Below, one piece after another: positions 25,419 through 34,442 of a stretch of DNA of 64,000 bases. The translations under genes and the position numbers were made by a program. Below the pieces are notes generated by a model. The model did no database searches. It saw only the letters and a list, made by a program, of their open reading frames with translations, and was not told the DNA's origin. The number at the start of each line of letters is the position of its first letter. Positions within the stretch are counted from its first letter, which is position 1. Source of the stretch: Halonotius aquaticus (lineage in GTDB: Archaea; Halobacteriota; Halobacteria; Halobacteriales; Haloferacaceae); NCBI RefSeq assembly GCF_003605575.1, contig NZ_QKNY01000018.1, positions 310,001-374,000 on the forward strand, given 5' to 3'.

Positions 25419-26813
25419 ATGAGTCTTGAGCTGTCCGCGCCGCCACAGTCGGAGCCGGCGTGTGCCGACGATGGCGTCTGGTTGGAATGTATCGACTGCG
25501 GCGAGCAGTTTGCACCCTTCGAGGAGATCCACTACACCTGTGCGGACTGCGATAGCCTCCTTGAGGTTCGCTACGCCGACGCGCCGACCTTCGAGGATTT
25601 CGAGGGCAGCGGCGTCTGGCGGTACAACGCGGCACTTCCCTTTGAGGAAGGTGTGACGCTCCCAGAAGGCGATACGCCGCTACACGAGGTGCCACGGCTC
25701 CGCGAGGAGATCGGCGTCGACAGTCTCCGGATCAAACACGAGGGAATGAACCCAACCGGTGCGTTCAAGGATCGCGGAATGACCGTCGGCGTCGCCGTCG
25801 CCAAGGAACTCGGTGTCGGGCGGCTGGCCTGTGCCTCAACCGGCAACACGAGCGCGGCGCTGGCGGCCTACGGGGCCCGTGGCGACATGGAAACGCTTGT
25901 GTTGCTCCCGAAAGGGAAGGTCGCTGCCGGCAAGATCGCTCAAGCCAGCCTCCATGGCGCGCGGATTCTTGAAGTCGACGGCAACTTCGACAGCTGCCTC
26001 GATATCGTCCAAGAACTCGCTGGCCTCGGTGAGGTCTACCTGCTCAACTCGCTGAACCCCTTCCGGCTTGAAGGCCAGAAAACCATCGGCTTCGAGATCC
26101 TCGAAGAACATTACCAGGACTACGGCGAGTACCCCGATCGGATTGTCCTCCCGGTTGGCAACGCCGGCAACACCGCCGCCCTCTACAAGGCGTTCCGCGA
26201 ACTCGTTGCGAGTGGCGCGCTTGACGAAAGCGAGGTGCCGACACTCACCGGCGTCCAAGCCGAGGGCGCGGCCCCGATGGTCGACGCTGTCCAAAACGGC
26301 CGCGACGAGGTCGAACGATGGGATGACGTCGAAACCCGGGCGACCGCGATCCGCATCGGCAACCCGGTTAACGCGCCGAAAGCCCTGCCGGGGATCTACA
26401 ACACCGGCGGCACCGCTGTCGCCGTCAGCGACGACGAGATCACCGACGCCCAACGACAACTCGCCGGTGCAGGGATCGGCGTCGAACCCGCCTCCGCGGC
26501 CTCTCTCGCCGGGCTCCGCAAGCTCCGGGCGAGCGGCGAGATCGGGGCCGACGAATCGGTTGTCTGTCTCACGACCGGTCACCTGCTGAAAGACCCTGAC
26601 GCCGCCTTCGAGGCTGGCGGCGACCCTGAACCGGTGCCAAACGACACCGATGCGGTGTTGGAGCATATCAACGACGGTAATGATACTATGGCCGGACGCC
26701 TGGCACAGCAACTCTCGAAGGTAGCCGACTCGTCGGCGCTGCCGGCCATCGTGGGTGGAGGGCTTGGACTCGCCTATCTTGGCTATCGAGCTCTGCGATC
26801 GGATGACAACTAG
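25419..26813 (+). CDS. thrC: Threonine synthase with an extra C-terminal hydrophobic tail
   Basis: The enzyme makes threonine from O-phosphohomoserine with pyridoxal phosphate. The N terminus carries a zinc-ribbon pair of CxxC motifs (C24/C27, C41/C44), typical of archaeal ThrC. The PLP lysine is K117 in GAFKDRG, and the glycine loop is LPVGNAGNT. The catalytic fold appears to end near residue 415, after CLTTGHLLKDPD. A further 40 residues follow, beginning with an in-frame ATG (codon 424) and containing a hydrophobic run (LPAIVGGGLGLAYLGYRAL, about 438-456). This extension is not part of the usual enzyme. Confidence 0.93.
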   Translation: MSLELSAPPQSEPACADDGVWLECIDCGEQFAPFEEIHYTCADCDSLLEVRYADAPTFEDFEGSGVWRYNAALPFEEGVTLPEGDTPLHEVPRLREEIGVDSLRIKHEGMNPTGAFKDRGMTVGVAVAKELGVGRLACASTGNTSAALAAYGARGDMETLVLLPKGKVAAGKIAQASLHGARILEVDGNFDSCLDIVQELAGLGEVYLLNSLNPFRLEGQKTIGFEILEEHYQDYGEYPDRIVLPVGNAGNTAALYKAFRELVASGALDESEVPTLTGVQAEGAAPMVDAVQNGRDEVERWDDVETRATAIRIGNPVNAPKALPGIYNTGGTAVAVSDDEITDAQRQLAGAGIGVEPASAASLAGLRKLRASGEIGADESVVCLTTGHLLKDPDAAFEAGGDPEPVPNDTDAVLEHINDGNDTMAGRLAQQLSKVADSSALPAIVGGGLGLAYLGYRALRSDDN

Positions 26814-27053
26814 TATCGGCTAACAGCGGCCTGCTGGCGGCGTCTTATTTTCCGCTATCGTCTTCGATGCATACCTTCACTCGCAATATCATTTTTGAGT
26901 TCGTATCGGCAAAACGGCGTTTGTGGGCGACTTAGGTGTCAATATATCAGAGCTCCAGTTATTAGAATTGAAAACTCGTGAGTCAGCTATATACCCATCC
27001 TCGTTTTTATTTCGCATGTCGTCTGACCCGTTCCGGGCAGGCGTACTAATACC
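26814..27053. other. Promoter region of the detached archaellin
   Basis: 240 nt, AT-rich, without a gene. A TATA-like ctatatac is at about 26988-26995, 25 nt before the leader hairpin, and a second one (gtttttat, 27003-27010) is closer. The 20-base upstream block shared by archaellins 2 and 4 is not present in the same form. Confidence 0.55.
27020..27043 (+). promoter_or_regulatory. Leader hairpin of archaellin 5
   Basis: CGTCTG-A-CCCG pairs with CGGG-CAGGCG around a TTC loop: ten base pairs with one bulged A, the most complete copy, 10 nt before the ATG. Confidence 0.65.
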
Positions 27054-27635
27054 ATGTTCGACACAGACGATCGAGGTCAGGTGGGGATCGGGACGCTCAT
27101 CGTGTTCATCGCGATGGTTCTGGTCGCAGCGATTGCGGCTGGTGTCCTGATCAACACTGCAGGCCTCCTGCAGGCACAAGCACAGCAAACCGGCGAAGAG
27201 ACGACATCCGAAGTGAGTGATGTCATCCAAGTCGGAGAAGTACTTGGTTACGCTGATTCAAATGGCGAGATTACTCTGCTGAATGCGTCGCTTCGGCTGG
27301 CATCCGGGTCGGATGCGATTAACGTGAGCCAAGCGTCGTACACGGTCTCCAGTCCGACAGGCAATGCGACTGTGATCAACGGAGACAATACGAGTAACAG
27401 CGGAGTCATTTCCCACTTCCAGAAGCAGGGAATGGAACCCAAGGACGGATCAGTCCTCAAAGATCAGGAAGACCTCCTGATCTCACAGATCAATCTGACA
27501 GCCGCAAGCAACATTGAGCCGCTTGCGGAGTCAGAGACCGTGAAGCTCATCGTCCAAGCTCCGGCTGGCGGACAGACCTACAAGGAGCTGAAGACGCCGC
27601 GAAACGTCGAATCTAACGAAAGCTACATCCTCTAA
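27054..27635 (+). CDS. arlA: Archaellin, detached copy 5
   Basis: A 193-residue archaellin with the N terminus MFDTDDRG before QVGIGTL and the shared helix [20 protein letters not shown]. Its outer domain is nearest to archaellin 4 (segments [14 protein letters not shown] and [15 protein letters not shown]), with sequons NAS, NVS, NAT, NTS and NLT. It lies 18 kb from the tandem set between thrC and serA, but keeps the same leader hairpin, so it is probably expressed with the others. A T-run follows about 28 nt after its stop. Confidence 0.95.
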   Translation: MFDTDDRGQVGIGTLIVFIAMVLVAAIAAGVLINTAGLLQAQAQQTGEETTSEVSDVIQVGEVLGYADSNGEITLLNASLRLASGSDAINVSQASYTVSSPTGNATVINGDNTSNSGVISHFQKQGMEPKDGSVLKDQEDLLISQINLTAASNIEPLAESETVKLIVQAPAGGQTYKELKTPRNVESNESYIL

Positions 27636-27662
27636 GCTGGCTGTCGCTTTCTCTCTTCGACT

Positions 27663-27668
27663 GTTTTT
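27663..27668 (+). terminator. T-run after archaellin 5
   Basis: TTTTTAT follows the stop by about 28 nt and probably ends the transcript. Confidence 0.35.
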
Positions 27669-27769
27669 ATTGGCTGACGTACACTATCACAGCCAGTGAC
27701 AACACTACAGACGTAGTGGTGTTCAACAATACCAAAATCAGGAGCAACGAGTACCGCTGTTAGGAGCAA

Positions 27770-29356
27770 CTATTCTTGATCGAGCGTGATCGCCGTGATA
27801 TCAGTAATCCGCTCGTCGGCAAGCAGTTGGTCGACGACAGCATCCGGCACGTCGACATCCAGATTGTAGACGGTGAGTGCTTCGCCGCCGATCGTCTCAC
27901 GAGCGTTGAACATGCCGGCGATGTTGATATCGTTGTCGCCGAGGACGCCGCCGATAAAGCCGATGACACCGGGGGCGTCCTTGTTGCGTGCAACGACCAT
28001 GTGGCCCGACGGGATGGCGTCGACGCGGTAGCCGTCGATACGGACAATCCGTGGGTCATCGCCCGCAAACAGCGTCCCCGAGACGGTCAGTTCCTCCTCG
28101 CCGTCCTCGACGGTGACGCTGACGAGGCTCTGGAAATCGTCGGTCTGCCGGGTTTTCGATTCGGTGACATCGATCCCACGATCCTCCGCGAGTTGTGGCG
28201 CGTTGACTGAGTTGACCTGCCATTCCAGCGGCGTGAAGACGCCTTTCAGCGCGCTGGCGGTAACGAGGTCAACGTCTTCCTCGGCGATGTCGCCCTCGTA
28301 GCTGACTTCAACCGATTCGATGCGCTCGCCAAGGAGGTTGGCAGCGATCTTGCCGGCGGTTTCGGTGAGCCCAAGATATGGTTCGATCCGCGGGAAGGCG
28401 GTTTCGTCAACCGACGGCGCGTTCAGGGCGTTGAGGACAGGCTCTTCGTTGAACGCGGCGATCACCTGGTCGGCGGTATCGACGGCGACGTTCTCTTGCG
28501 CAGCCTCGGTCGACGCACCGAGATGCGGGGTGACGACGATCTCATCGACATCAAGCAGCGGCGAGTCCTCGCTGACGGGCTCCTCAGCGAACACGTCGAG
28601 GGCCGCGCCGGCCATCGAGCCATTGTCGACAGCCTCGGCGAGGGCGGCCTCGTCGACGATCCCACCGCGGGCACAGTTGATGAGGAACCCGTCCTCGAGG
28701 AGTTCGAGTTCGTCGCTGCTGATCATGTTTTCCGTCTCCGGAAGCAGCGGCGTGTGGATCGTCACGAAGTCGGCGAGTTCGAGACACTCATCGAGGTCGT
28801 CGATGAGCTCCGCGCCGAACTGGTCGGCGCGCTCCTGAGAGATGTAGGGATCGAAAACGACGAGATCCATCCCGAGGCTGTCGAGGCGTTTGGCGACCTC
28901 CTGGCCGACCCGACCAAGGCCGACGATGCCCAGCGTCTTGTTGTTGACCTCGTAGCCCAGATAATCTGATTTTGCCCACTCGCCGTCTTTCAGGCGGGTG
29001 TGGGCCTGCGGGATCCAGCGGGCGGCGGCAAAGGCCATCGCCACCGTGTGTTCGGCGGCGGCGCGGACGTTGCCCTGTGGCGCGTTGGCGACGATGACGC
29101 CGTGGTCGGTGGCGGCTTCGATGTCGATGTTGTCGACGCCGATCCCGGCGCGGCCGACGATAACGAGCTCGTCGGCTGCCTCGAAGACCGCCTCGCTCAC
29201 GTCGGTGCCAGAGCGGACGATCAGGGCGTTGGCATCGGCGACCGCATCCAGTAGTGCGTCGCCGTCGATTTCATACTCGGTCTGCACCTCATGGCCGGCT
29301 TCACGCAGCCGATCGAGCCCCGCGTCGTCGATCGGATCCGTGACGAGTACCTTCAT
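27770..29356 (-). CDS. serA: D-3-phosphoglycerate dehydrogenase
   Basis: This enzyme oxidises 3-phosphoglycerate, the first step of serine synthesis. The 528-residue form starting MKVLVTDPIDDAGL is chosen over an earlier in-frame start because it is the normal N terminus of the long type. It has a Rossmann NAD domain (GIVGLGRVGQEVAKRL, about 146-161), a substrate domain with the active-site His-Glu region (TPHLGASTEAAQ), an intervening domain and a C-terminal ACT domain (VIGFIGGVLGDNDINIAGM) that binds serine. Confidence 0.96.
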   Translation of the reverse strand: MKVLVTDPIDDAGLDRLREAGHEVQTEYEIDGDALLDAVADANALIVRSGTDVSEAVFEAADELVIVGRAGIGVDNIDIEAATDHGVIVANAPQGNVRAAAEHTVAMAFAAARWIPQAHTRLKDGEWAKSDYLGYEVNNKTLGIVGLGRVGQEVAKRLDSLGMDLVVFDPYISQERADQFGAELIDDLDECLELADFVTIHTPLLPETENMISSDELELLEDGFLINCARGGIVDEAALAEAVDNGSMAGAALDVFAEEPVSEDSPLLDVDEIVVTPHLGASTEAAQENVAVDTADQVIAAFNEEPVLNALNAPSVDETAFPRIEPYLGLTETAGKIAANLLGERIESVEVSYEGDIAEEDVDLVTASALKGVFTPLEWQVNSVNAPQLAEDRGIDVTESKTRQTDDFQSLVSVTVEDGEEELTVSGTLFAGDDPRIVRIDGYRVDAIPSGHMVVARNKDAPGVIGFIGGVLGDNDINIAGMFNARETIGGEALTVYNLDVDVPDAVVDQLLADERITDITAITLDQE

Positions 29357-29445
29357 ACCGAATCGATCCCGTGGCGCGGGGTAAAGCGTTTCCACTTCGG
29401 CGCGCAGCCCGCGAGAGCTGTTAGCACACCGCCGAAGCCGACCGA

Positions 29446-29751
29446 TTACTTATCGCCGGCATCGATACCGTCGTCCGGCCACGGTGCCTCGTCGGTGTCG
29501 GCGATGAGTTGTTCCTTTTGGCTTCGGCGGAGCTGTTTGATCTCGTACTCACGGCTCATCGCGGTGGATTTCGAGTCGAACGCAGCGAGATAGACACACC
29601 TGACCGGTGTTCGACCACGGGTGTATTTTGCGCCGTCGCCGGCGTTGTGCTCGGCAAGTCGGCGTTCAGGATCGGTTGTGTAGCCAGTATAGTAGCTGTC
29701 GTCGGCACACCGGAGGATGTAGACGTAGTGATCGGCGTCGAGCGTGGTCAT
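29446..29751 (-). CDS. GIY-YIG nuclease domain protein
   Basis: 101 residues with the domain core YVYILRCADDSYYTGYTTD (about 9-27), the catalytic arginine in RRLAEHN (about 30-36), and a later segment AMSREYEIKQLRR. This is the UvrC-like single-domain family (UPF0213 type) spread widely in bacteria and archaea. It lies upstream of serA on the same strand. Substrate and role are unknown. Confidence 0.85.
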   Translation of the reverse strand: MTTLDADHYVYILRCADDSYYTGYTTDPERRLAEHNAGDGAKYTRGRTPVRCVYLAAFDSKSTAMSREYEIKQLRRSQKEQLIADTDEAPWPDDGIDAGDK

Positions 29752-29950
29752 TGTTGTGGTAGTTGCTCCGGTGGTGGCCGTAGGTGTCGAGAGGGAGCCT
29801 GTGGGTGGCTAGTTCCAGTCGGCGGCCGTCAGTACAGTCCTACTCGCACCGTATATAAACCCACCGTCTCCGGAGATAGATGGGGTGGCGATTCGGTGCA
29901 CACAGCACTCAAGCCGACCGGATCGGCGGGCAAGCGTGTCGGGACATGGT

Positions 29951-29958
29951 AATCCTTA
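29951..29958 (+). promoter_or_regulatory. TATA-like box of the histone-like gene
   Basis: The stretch ccttatta lies about 30 nt before the ATG at 29987. Another AT-rich site, tatataaac at about 29850, is too far for a leaderless start. Confidence 0.45.
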
Positions 29959-29986
29959 TTATGGAGGCTGGGGTACGAGGCACTGC

Positions 29987-30154
29987 ATGGCAGATCTTAT
30001 CGTCAAAGCAGCGGTCAAAGAGGCCCTGAGCGACAAGAACGTAGCTTCTGATTTCTACGACGCACTCGATGCGGAAGTCGAGGAGCTACTCGAAGATGCA
30101 GCCCGACGTGCCGAGGATAACGATCGGAAGACGGTGCAGCCGCGCGACCTCTAA
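29987..30154 (+). CDS. Very small histone-fold-like protein (55 residues)
   Basis: The protein runs MADLIVKAAVKEALSDKN to DRKTVQPRDL. The pattern of helix 2 and the following loop, with ARRAEDNDRKTVQPRDL, resembles the end of helix 2 and the RKT-x-x-x-DI loop of archaeal histones, and such proteins are annotated as DUF1931. It stops where histone helix 3 would begin. The ATG at 29987 is preferred over an earlier one because it matches the family start and TATA spacing. DNA binding is inferred, not shown. A T-run ends the gene. Confidence 0.78.
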   Translation: MADLIVKAAVKEALSDKNVASDFYDALDAEVEELLEDAARRAEDNDRKTVQPRDL

Positions 30155-30173
30155 GTCGGCACTCGTTGTTCCT

Positions 30174-30181
30174 GTTTTTTT
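30174..30181 (+). terminator. T-run after the histone-like gene
   Basis: A run of seven T begins about 20 nt after the stop and fits an archaeal terminator. Confidence 0.5.
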
Positions 30182-30213
30182 ACTACCGAGGAGTGACATC
30201 GCTCTCCGAGAGT

Positions 30214-30906
30214 TCAGTACGTCGTCGTCGAGACGCCGTCAGCCTGTCCGACCGAGACGGTTGTCGCACACTCGACGAACAACCCGTGTTCGACGACGCC
30301 CGTCACCGCCGAGAGGTGTGTCGCTATCGACGCGGGATCGGAAATCGTTCCAAAGTCGACATCGCAGACGAGATTCCCGTTGTCGGTGACGACCGGACCG
30401 TCCTTGTTGGCCGCATCGCGGAGCGTCGGCTCCCCGCCAAGTGAGCGGACGGCATCGGCGACGACCGTGTGGGCATCCGGCAGCACTTCGAGTGGCACCG
30501 GGTGATCGAGGGCGTCGGTGAGCTTTGTCTCATCGACGACGAGGTGGACGGTTTCGGCCGCGCTGGCGACGAGTTTCTCCCGGCTGTGGGCTGCGCCGCC
30601 GCCTTTGATACAGCTGCCAGTATCGCGGACGAACTGATCGGCCCCGTCGATAACGATATCGATCCCGTCGATCTCATCAAGGCTACAGAGGGGAATTCCA
30701 CAGTCGATGGCGCGTTGGCGAGCCCCGAAGGAGGTCGGGACGCCGACGATGTCGAGACCGTCGTCGACAGCATCACCCAGTGCCTCGATGGCATAGGCAG
30801 CGGTACTCCCGGTGCCGAGGCCGACGACCATCCCCGGCTCAACGGTGTCGGCTGCGGCCTCGCCGGCACGGCGTTTTGCGGCGTCGCTGCCGCCAGTCGA
30901 TTTCAT
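30214..30906 (-). CDS. rpiA: Ribose-5-phosphate isomerase A
   Basis: The isomerase interconverts ribose 5-phosphate and ribulose 5-phosphate for nucleotide and pentose metabolism. The substrate loop GLGTGSTAAY and the conserved KGGGAAHSREKLVA are present. I prefer the start MKSTGGSDAAKRRAGEAAAD, giving about 230 residues; an in-frame ATG nine codons upstream (30933) is possible. It follows the Orc gene on the same strand, with only about 90 nt between. Confidence 0.92.
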   Translation of the reverse strand: MKSTGGSDAAKRRAGEAAADTVEPGMVVGLGTGSTAAYAIEALGDAVDDGLDIVGVPTSFGARQRAIDCGIPLCSLDEIDGIDIVIDGADQFVRDTGSCIKGGGAAHSREKLVASAAETVHLVVDETKLTDALDHPVPLEVLPDAHTVVADAVRSLGGEPTLRDAANKDGPVVTDNGNLVCDVDFGTISDPASIATHLSAVTGVVEHGLFVECATTVSVGQADGVSTTTY

Positions 30907-30998
30907 GCCCGAGGGTGTCTCACGGAGGGACATACAGCTATCGGAGGCAATCGACGTCGCTGTACGGCCGCGGCCAGATCAGCGATCCCGATGAAACC

Positions 30999-32123
30999 TT
31001 ACTCAAGGCGGTCGACGATGGCCGATTGCTCGTACTCAAGGCTGAGTTCCCGGGAGCGACCCCGCCCGTCGACATCGGCGTACGTGGCGGTGATCAGCCC
31101 AAGCTGGTCGAGTTTGTTGACCAGCTCGGAGTAGCGGGTGTACCCCAGCCCGGTCTCCTCGCTGAAGACCTCATAGACCTCACCGGCCTGTTTGCCATCA
31201 TGGTCAAGCAGCACCTCGATCAGGGCGCGTTCGGACTCCGAGAGCCCGTCCAGACACCGCGAGAGGTGGACGTGTTTCGATTTCTCGTAGGCGGCTTCGA
31301 TATCCTCGTCGGTGATAGTACGGGAGGCCCGCATCTCGGCGTGAAGCCCAGCCCGACGCAGTAGGTCGATGCCGACCCGAAGGTCGCCGCTGTCGGCGGT
31401 GTACTCCGTGACCGTATCGAGCTCCGGGCTCCCGACGACGCCCTCGTGGAAGCCACGTTTGACGCGCTCTCGGAGGATCGAAGCGATCTCGTCGGTCGAG
31501 TAGCGGGGAAAGTAGATCTCCTCGGGCCGGAAGACGCTCTGTACCCGGCCGTCGAGGTCGTCGATGACATCAAGCGAGAGATCCGAGGAGACGACGATGA
31601 CGCCGATCTTCGCGCCCGAATGCACCTCGTGGGCCCGCAGCAGCGAGTACAGCGTGTCGCCGGCCTCGTTTTCGTAAAACAGGTAGTTGATATCGTCTAA
31701 GGCGACGACGAGGACGGTCTCCTCTTCGACAAGGCGGTCGGTCAGTTGGCCGAAGAGCTTTTTAAACGAGATCCCGGAGGCCGGCGGCTCGTACTCGAAG
31801 ACGCCCTCAAAGAGGCGTGAAAAGACGGCGTATCGCGTCGAATCGACCTGGCAGTTGACCCGGACAACCTCGATATCGCTTTTCCCGCCGAGTTCCCCGA
31901 AGAGCTTCTGGACGGCGGTGGTCTTTCCGGTGCCGGGCGGCCCACGGATAATCGTGTTGAGCGGCCGCGACCCTCTGACCGCGGGGCGGAGGGCATATTT
32001 CAGGCTCTCCAGTTGGCTCTCCCGGTGGTGGAAGGTCTCGGGGAGGTAGTCGATCTCGAAGACGTGTTCGTTGCGGAACACGGATTCGTCCCACGACAAC
32101 ATCCCCTCCGAATCGTCAGCCAT
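30999..32123 (-). CDS. orc: Orc1/Cdc6-type replication initiator
   Basis: The 374-residue protein is an AAA+ ATPase of the archaeal Orc1/Cdc6 family, with Walker A GPPGTGKT (61-68), Walker B VVALDDIN (about 146-153), sensor and lid regions, and a C-terminal winged helix (LIEVLLDHDGKQAGEVYEV, RYSELVNKLDQLGLI). Haloarchaea carry many such paralogues, only some of which sit at active origins. The start MADDSEGMLSWDES is preferred over an earlier in-frame start. I see no set of origin-recognition boxes nearby. Confidence 0.92.
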   Translation of the reverse strand: MADDSEGMLSWDESVFRNEHVFEIDYLPETFHHRESQLESLKYALRPAVRGSRPLNTIIRGPPGTGKTTAVQKLFGELGGKSDIEVVRVNCQVDSTRYAVFSRLFEGVFEYEPPASGISFKKLFGQLTDRLVEEETVLVVALDDINYLFYENEAGDTLYSLLRAHEVHSGAKIGVIVVSSDLSLDVIDDLDGRVQSVFRPEEIYFPRYSTDEIASILRERVKRGFHEGVVGSPELDTVTEYTADSGDLRVGIDLLRRAGLHAEMRASRTITDEDIEAAYEKSKHVHLSRCLDGLSESERALIEVLLDHDGKQAGEVYEVFSEETGLGYTRYSELVNKLDQLGLITATYADVDGRGRSRELSLEYEQSAIVDRLE

Positions 32124-32256
32124 CTGAATACCACCACCGCGGCTGTCCACTTAATCATTCCCCGGCAGGCCTCTCGAAGCCGGTCTGTGGCCGGATGAAC
32201 ACGCTTTTGCCCGGCGGTGGCGTTCGCCCGGGCATGACTCACCACGACGGCGAGAC

Positions 32257-32262
32257 GGAGGT
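32257..32262 (+). promoter_or_regulatory. Shine-Dalgarno site deciding the purU start
   Basis: GGAGGT lies 6 nt before the ATG at 32269, favouring that start over the GTG two codons upstream. A clear ribosome-binding site is unusual among the mostly leaderless genes here. Confidence 0.5.
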
Positions 32263-32268
32263 GTGGCG

Positions 32269-33237
32269 ATGACAACCGAACTCACCGAGATCACCGTGAT
32301 CGGGGGCGATAAGACCGGCCTGATCGCCCGGGTCACCACCCTCCTGTTCGAGCGCGACATCAACATCGAGGATCTCGATCAGGCCGTTCGTGACGGCCTG
32401 TTCCGGATGTCGATGCGGGTCGACACCGGCGAGATGAGCTGTGAGCGCGACGAGCTCCGCGAGGCCCTCTCAGAGCTGGGCCGCGAACTCGGCGTTGAGA
32501 TCCAGGTGCGGTTCCCCAGCGACCGGGAGACCCGGCGGATCGCCGTCTGTGTCACCAAGGAATCCCACTGCCTCGAAGCCCTCATGGAAGCCGCCGAGAG
32601 CGGCGAGCTCGACGTGGAAATCTCGGCGGTCATCAGCAACCGCGGGACGCTCCGCGACGTGGTCGAGCCGACCGATATCCCCTTCTACGATATCGGGGAC
32701 GGCAAGGGGTCGCCCGACGAGGATCGGATGCTCGATATCTTGGCCGAACACGACGTGGATCTGATCGTCCTCGCGCGATACATGCGCATCCTCGGCCCGA
32801 AGATCGTCTTCCGGTATGAGGATCGGATTATCAACATCCACCCGAGTCTGCTGCCGTCTTTCCCCGGTGCGGCCGCCTACCGGCAAGCCAAAGAGGAGGG
32901 CGTTCGCATCGCCGGCGTCACCGCCCACTACGTGACGACCGACCTCGATCAGGGGCCGATCATCACCCAGCGGGCCTTCGACGTGCCGGACGACGCGCTC
33001 ATCGATGAGATCAAAGCCCGCGGCCAACCGCTTGAGGCCGAGGCACTACTGGAAGCCGTTGAACTCCATCTCGACGACGCGGTCGCCGTCCACCGCGGTC
33101 GGACGAGTCTGCGTGATGGGGCCGATCCCGACGACTACCAACTCGGGCTGTCGTCGACAGCACAGGACGCCAATCCGACCGAGCCGGTCGACGACGATCT
33201 TGATCTCAGCGAGGCGCCGGGTATCGCCGACGACTAA
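32269..33237 (+). CDS. purU: Formyltetrahydrofolate deformylase
   Basis: PurU hydrolyses 10-formyl-tetrahydrofolate to formate and tetrahydrofolate. Residues 1-80 form an ACT domain (TVIGGDKTGLIARVTTLL), and residues 90-290 the formyltransferase-type hydrolase with the catalytic series N (IINIHPSLLPSFPG), H (GVTAHYVTTDLDQG) and D. The acidic 40-residue tail has no known function and is typical of halophiles. The gene is divergent from the Orc gene. Confidence 0.93.
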   Translation: MTTELTEITVIGGDKTGLIARVTTLLFERDINIEDLDQAVRDGLFRMSMRVDTGEMSCERDELREALSELGRELGVEIQVRFPSDRETRRIAVCVTKESHCLEALMEAAESGELDVEISAVISNRGTLRDVVEPTDIPFYDIGDGKGSPDEDRMLDILAEHDVDLIVLARYMRILGPKIVFRYEDRIINIHPSLLPSFPGAAAYRQAKEEGVRIAGVTAHYVTTDLDQGPIITQRAFDVPDDALIDEIKARGQPLEAEALLEAVELHLDDAVAVHRGRTSLRDGADPDDYQLGLSSTAQDANPTEPVDDDLDLSEAPGIADD

Positions 33238-33247
33238 GATAACGAAA

Positions 33248-34312
33248 CTATAGATCGGAGACGACGTCGACCGCGTCGTCCAGCGACGGCGCGTCAAACC
33301 ACTCGGTGCCGGTGTAGGCGTTGGCACCCGCGGTGTACATATCGGCGACGGCAGTCAGCACCGTATCAGGCAGCGTAATTGGCTCAATCTCACACAGTGG
33401 TCGCCAGTCCGCACCGTCGGCGTCGGTGACGTTTTCCTTCGCCGCGGCAACAGCCTCGACCCACGCCGGCTGTTCGCGCTTGTAGTACTGCCGGATCACT
33501 TCCTTCGAAAGTTGGTGGCCCTCGACCGAAAACCGATTTTCGTCGAAGGTGCCGACCACGTCGGCGACGCGAACCTCACCATCATAGAAGAGACACTCGA
33601 TCTTGCCGTCCTCGTGGGTGAATCCTGCGGCTGCGGCCTGTTCGTTCAATAGCTCGTTGACCGACAGCGCGACAGATTCGAGCTCGTCGAGGGCAGCCGC
33701 GCCGGCGATTGTATCGGCCTCGTCGCGGGTAAGATACCGATCTTGTTCCTCGTACTTCGTGGAGAACTCGACGACCGGTTCGGGGAGTGCGACTTTCTCA
33801 TCGGGCCACTCGTCGACATCGAGCCCGTAGTCGGCGGGGTCGCCGCGCTTCCGGAGGCTGGAGCCGACCGGCACCGTGTTCCGGAAGACGATTTCGAGCG
33901 GGATCAGAAAGTTCTCGCCGGCTGCGTCGTGGTAGGCGTCATAATCGTAGGCGTCGGTGTCGGCAGCGTCACCGTCGGAATCAGCGTTGGCGTCGTCGCC
34001 GCGATACGGTAGGTCGGGTACCTGCGTCAACTGGATCGCCATCTCCGTCGGCGGCTGCTCGCAGTCAGCGAGTTCAACGACCTCGCCGTCGTCGGTGACA
34101 ACGCCCTCGTAGTGAGTTGGGATACCGGCAGCCGCAAGCCGTTCGAAGTTGAACGCGCCCATCGTACAAAGGCTGGCTCCCTTCTCTGGAATCGCATCGG
34201 GCATCTGTCCCCAGTCGAAGACGGAGTAGGCGTCGGTAAACACAAACCGGCCCGCGCCGAGGTCGCTGTCGGTGGGCTCGCGGTCGACCCGAAACTCCTT
34301 GACGCTGGTCAT
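33248..34312 (-). CDS. purC: Phosphoribosylaminoimidazole-succinocarboxamide synthase
   Basis: PurC joins aspartate to CAIR in purine synthesis. The start [17 protein letters not shown] gives 354 residues, longer than the bacterial enzyme as in other haloarchaea. The core [19 protein letters not shown] (about 21-39), the segment [17 protein letters not shown] (about 129-145) and a nucleotide-binding end are intact. An acidic insert (about 107-125, [15 protein letters not shown]) is a halophile loop. purU and purC converge, leaving 10 nt between their stops. Confidence 0.94.
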   Translation of the reverse strand: MTSVKEFRVDREPTDSDLGAGRFVFTDAYSVFDWGQMPDAIPEKGASLCTMGAFNFERLAAAGIPTHYEGVVTDDGEVVELADCEQPPTEMAIQLTQVPDLPYRGDDANADSDGDAADTDAYDYDAYHDAAGENFLIPLEIVFRNTVPVGSSLRKRGDPADYGLDVDEWPDEKVALPEPVVEFSTKYEEQDRYLTRDEADTIAGAAALDELESVALSVNELLNEQAAAAGFTHEDGKIECLFYDGEVRVADVVGTFDENRFSVEGHQLSKEVIRQYYKREQPAWVEAVAAAKENVTDADGADWRPLCEIEPITLPDTVLTAVADMYTAGANAYTGTEWFDAPSLDDAVDVVSDL

Positions 34313-34442
34313 GCTCCAACCGGCGGCGGCCACGCCTATCAAGCTTTCAGTTCTCCGTCTCGCCGCCAGCCGCGAAGTTCCGGTGCCGGTGGGCCCCGCC
34401 GCGACCGACCGCTTTTTAGTCGGGACAGCCAACCCTCCTAGC

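Noticed and set aside
32124-32262. Possible replication origin beside the Orc/Cdc6 gene
   Set aside because: No repeated origin-recognition boxes or AT-rich unwinding stretch are visible. Many haloarchaeal Orc paralogues are not located at origins.
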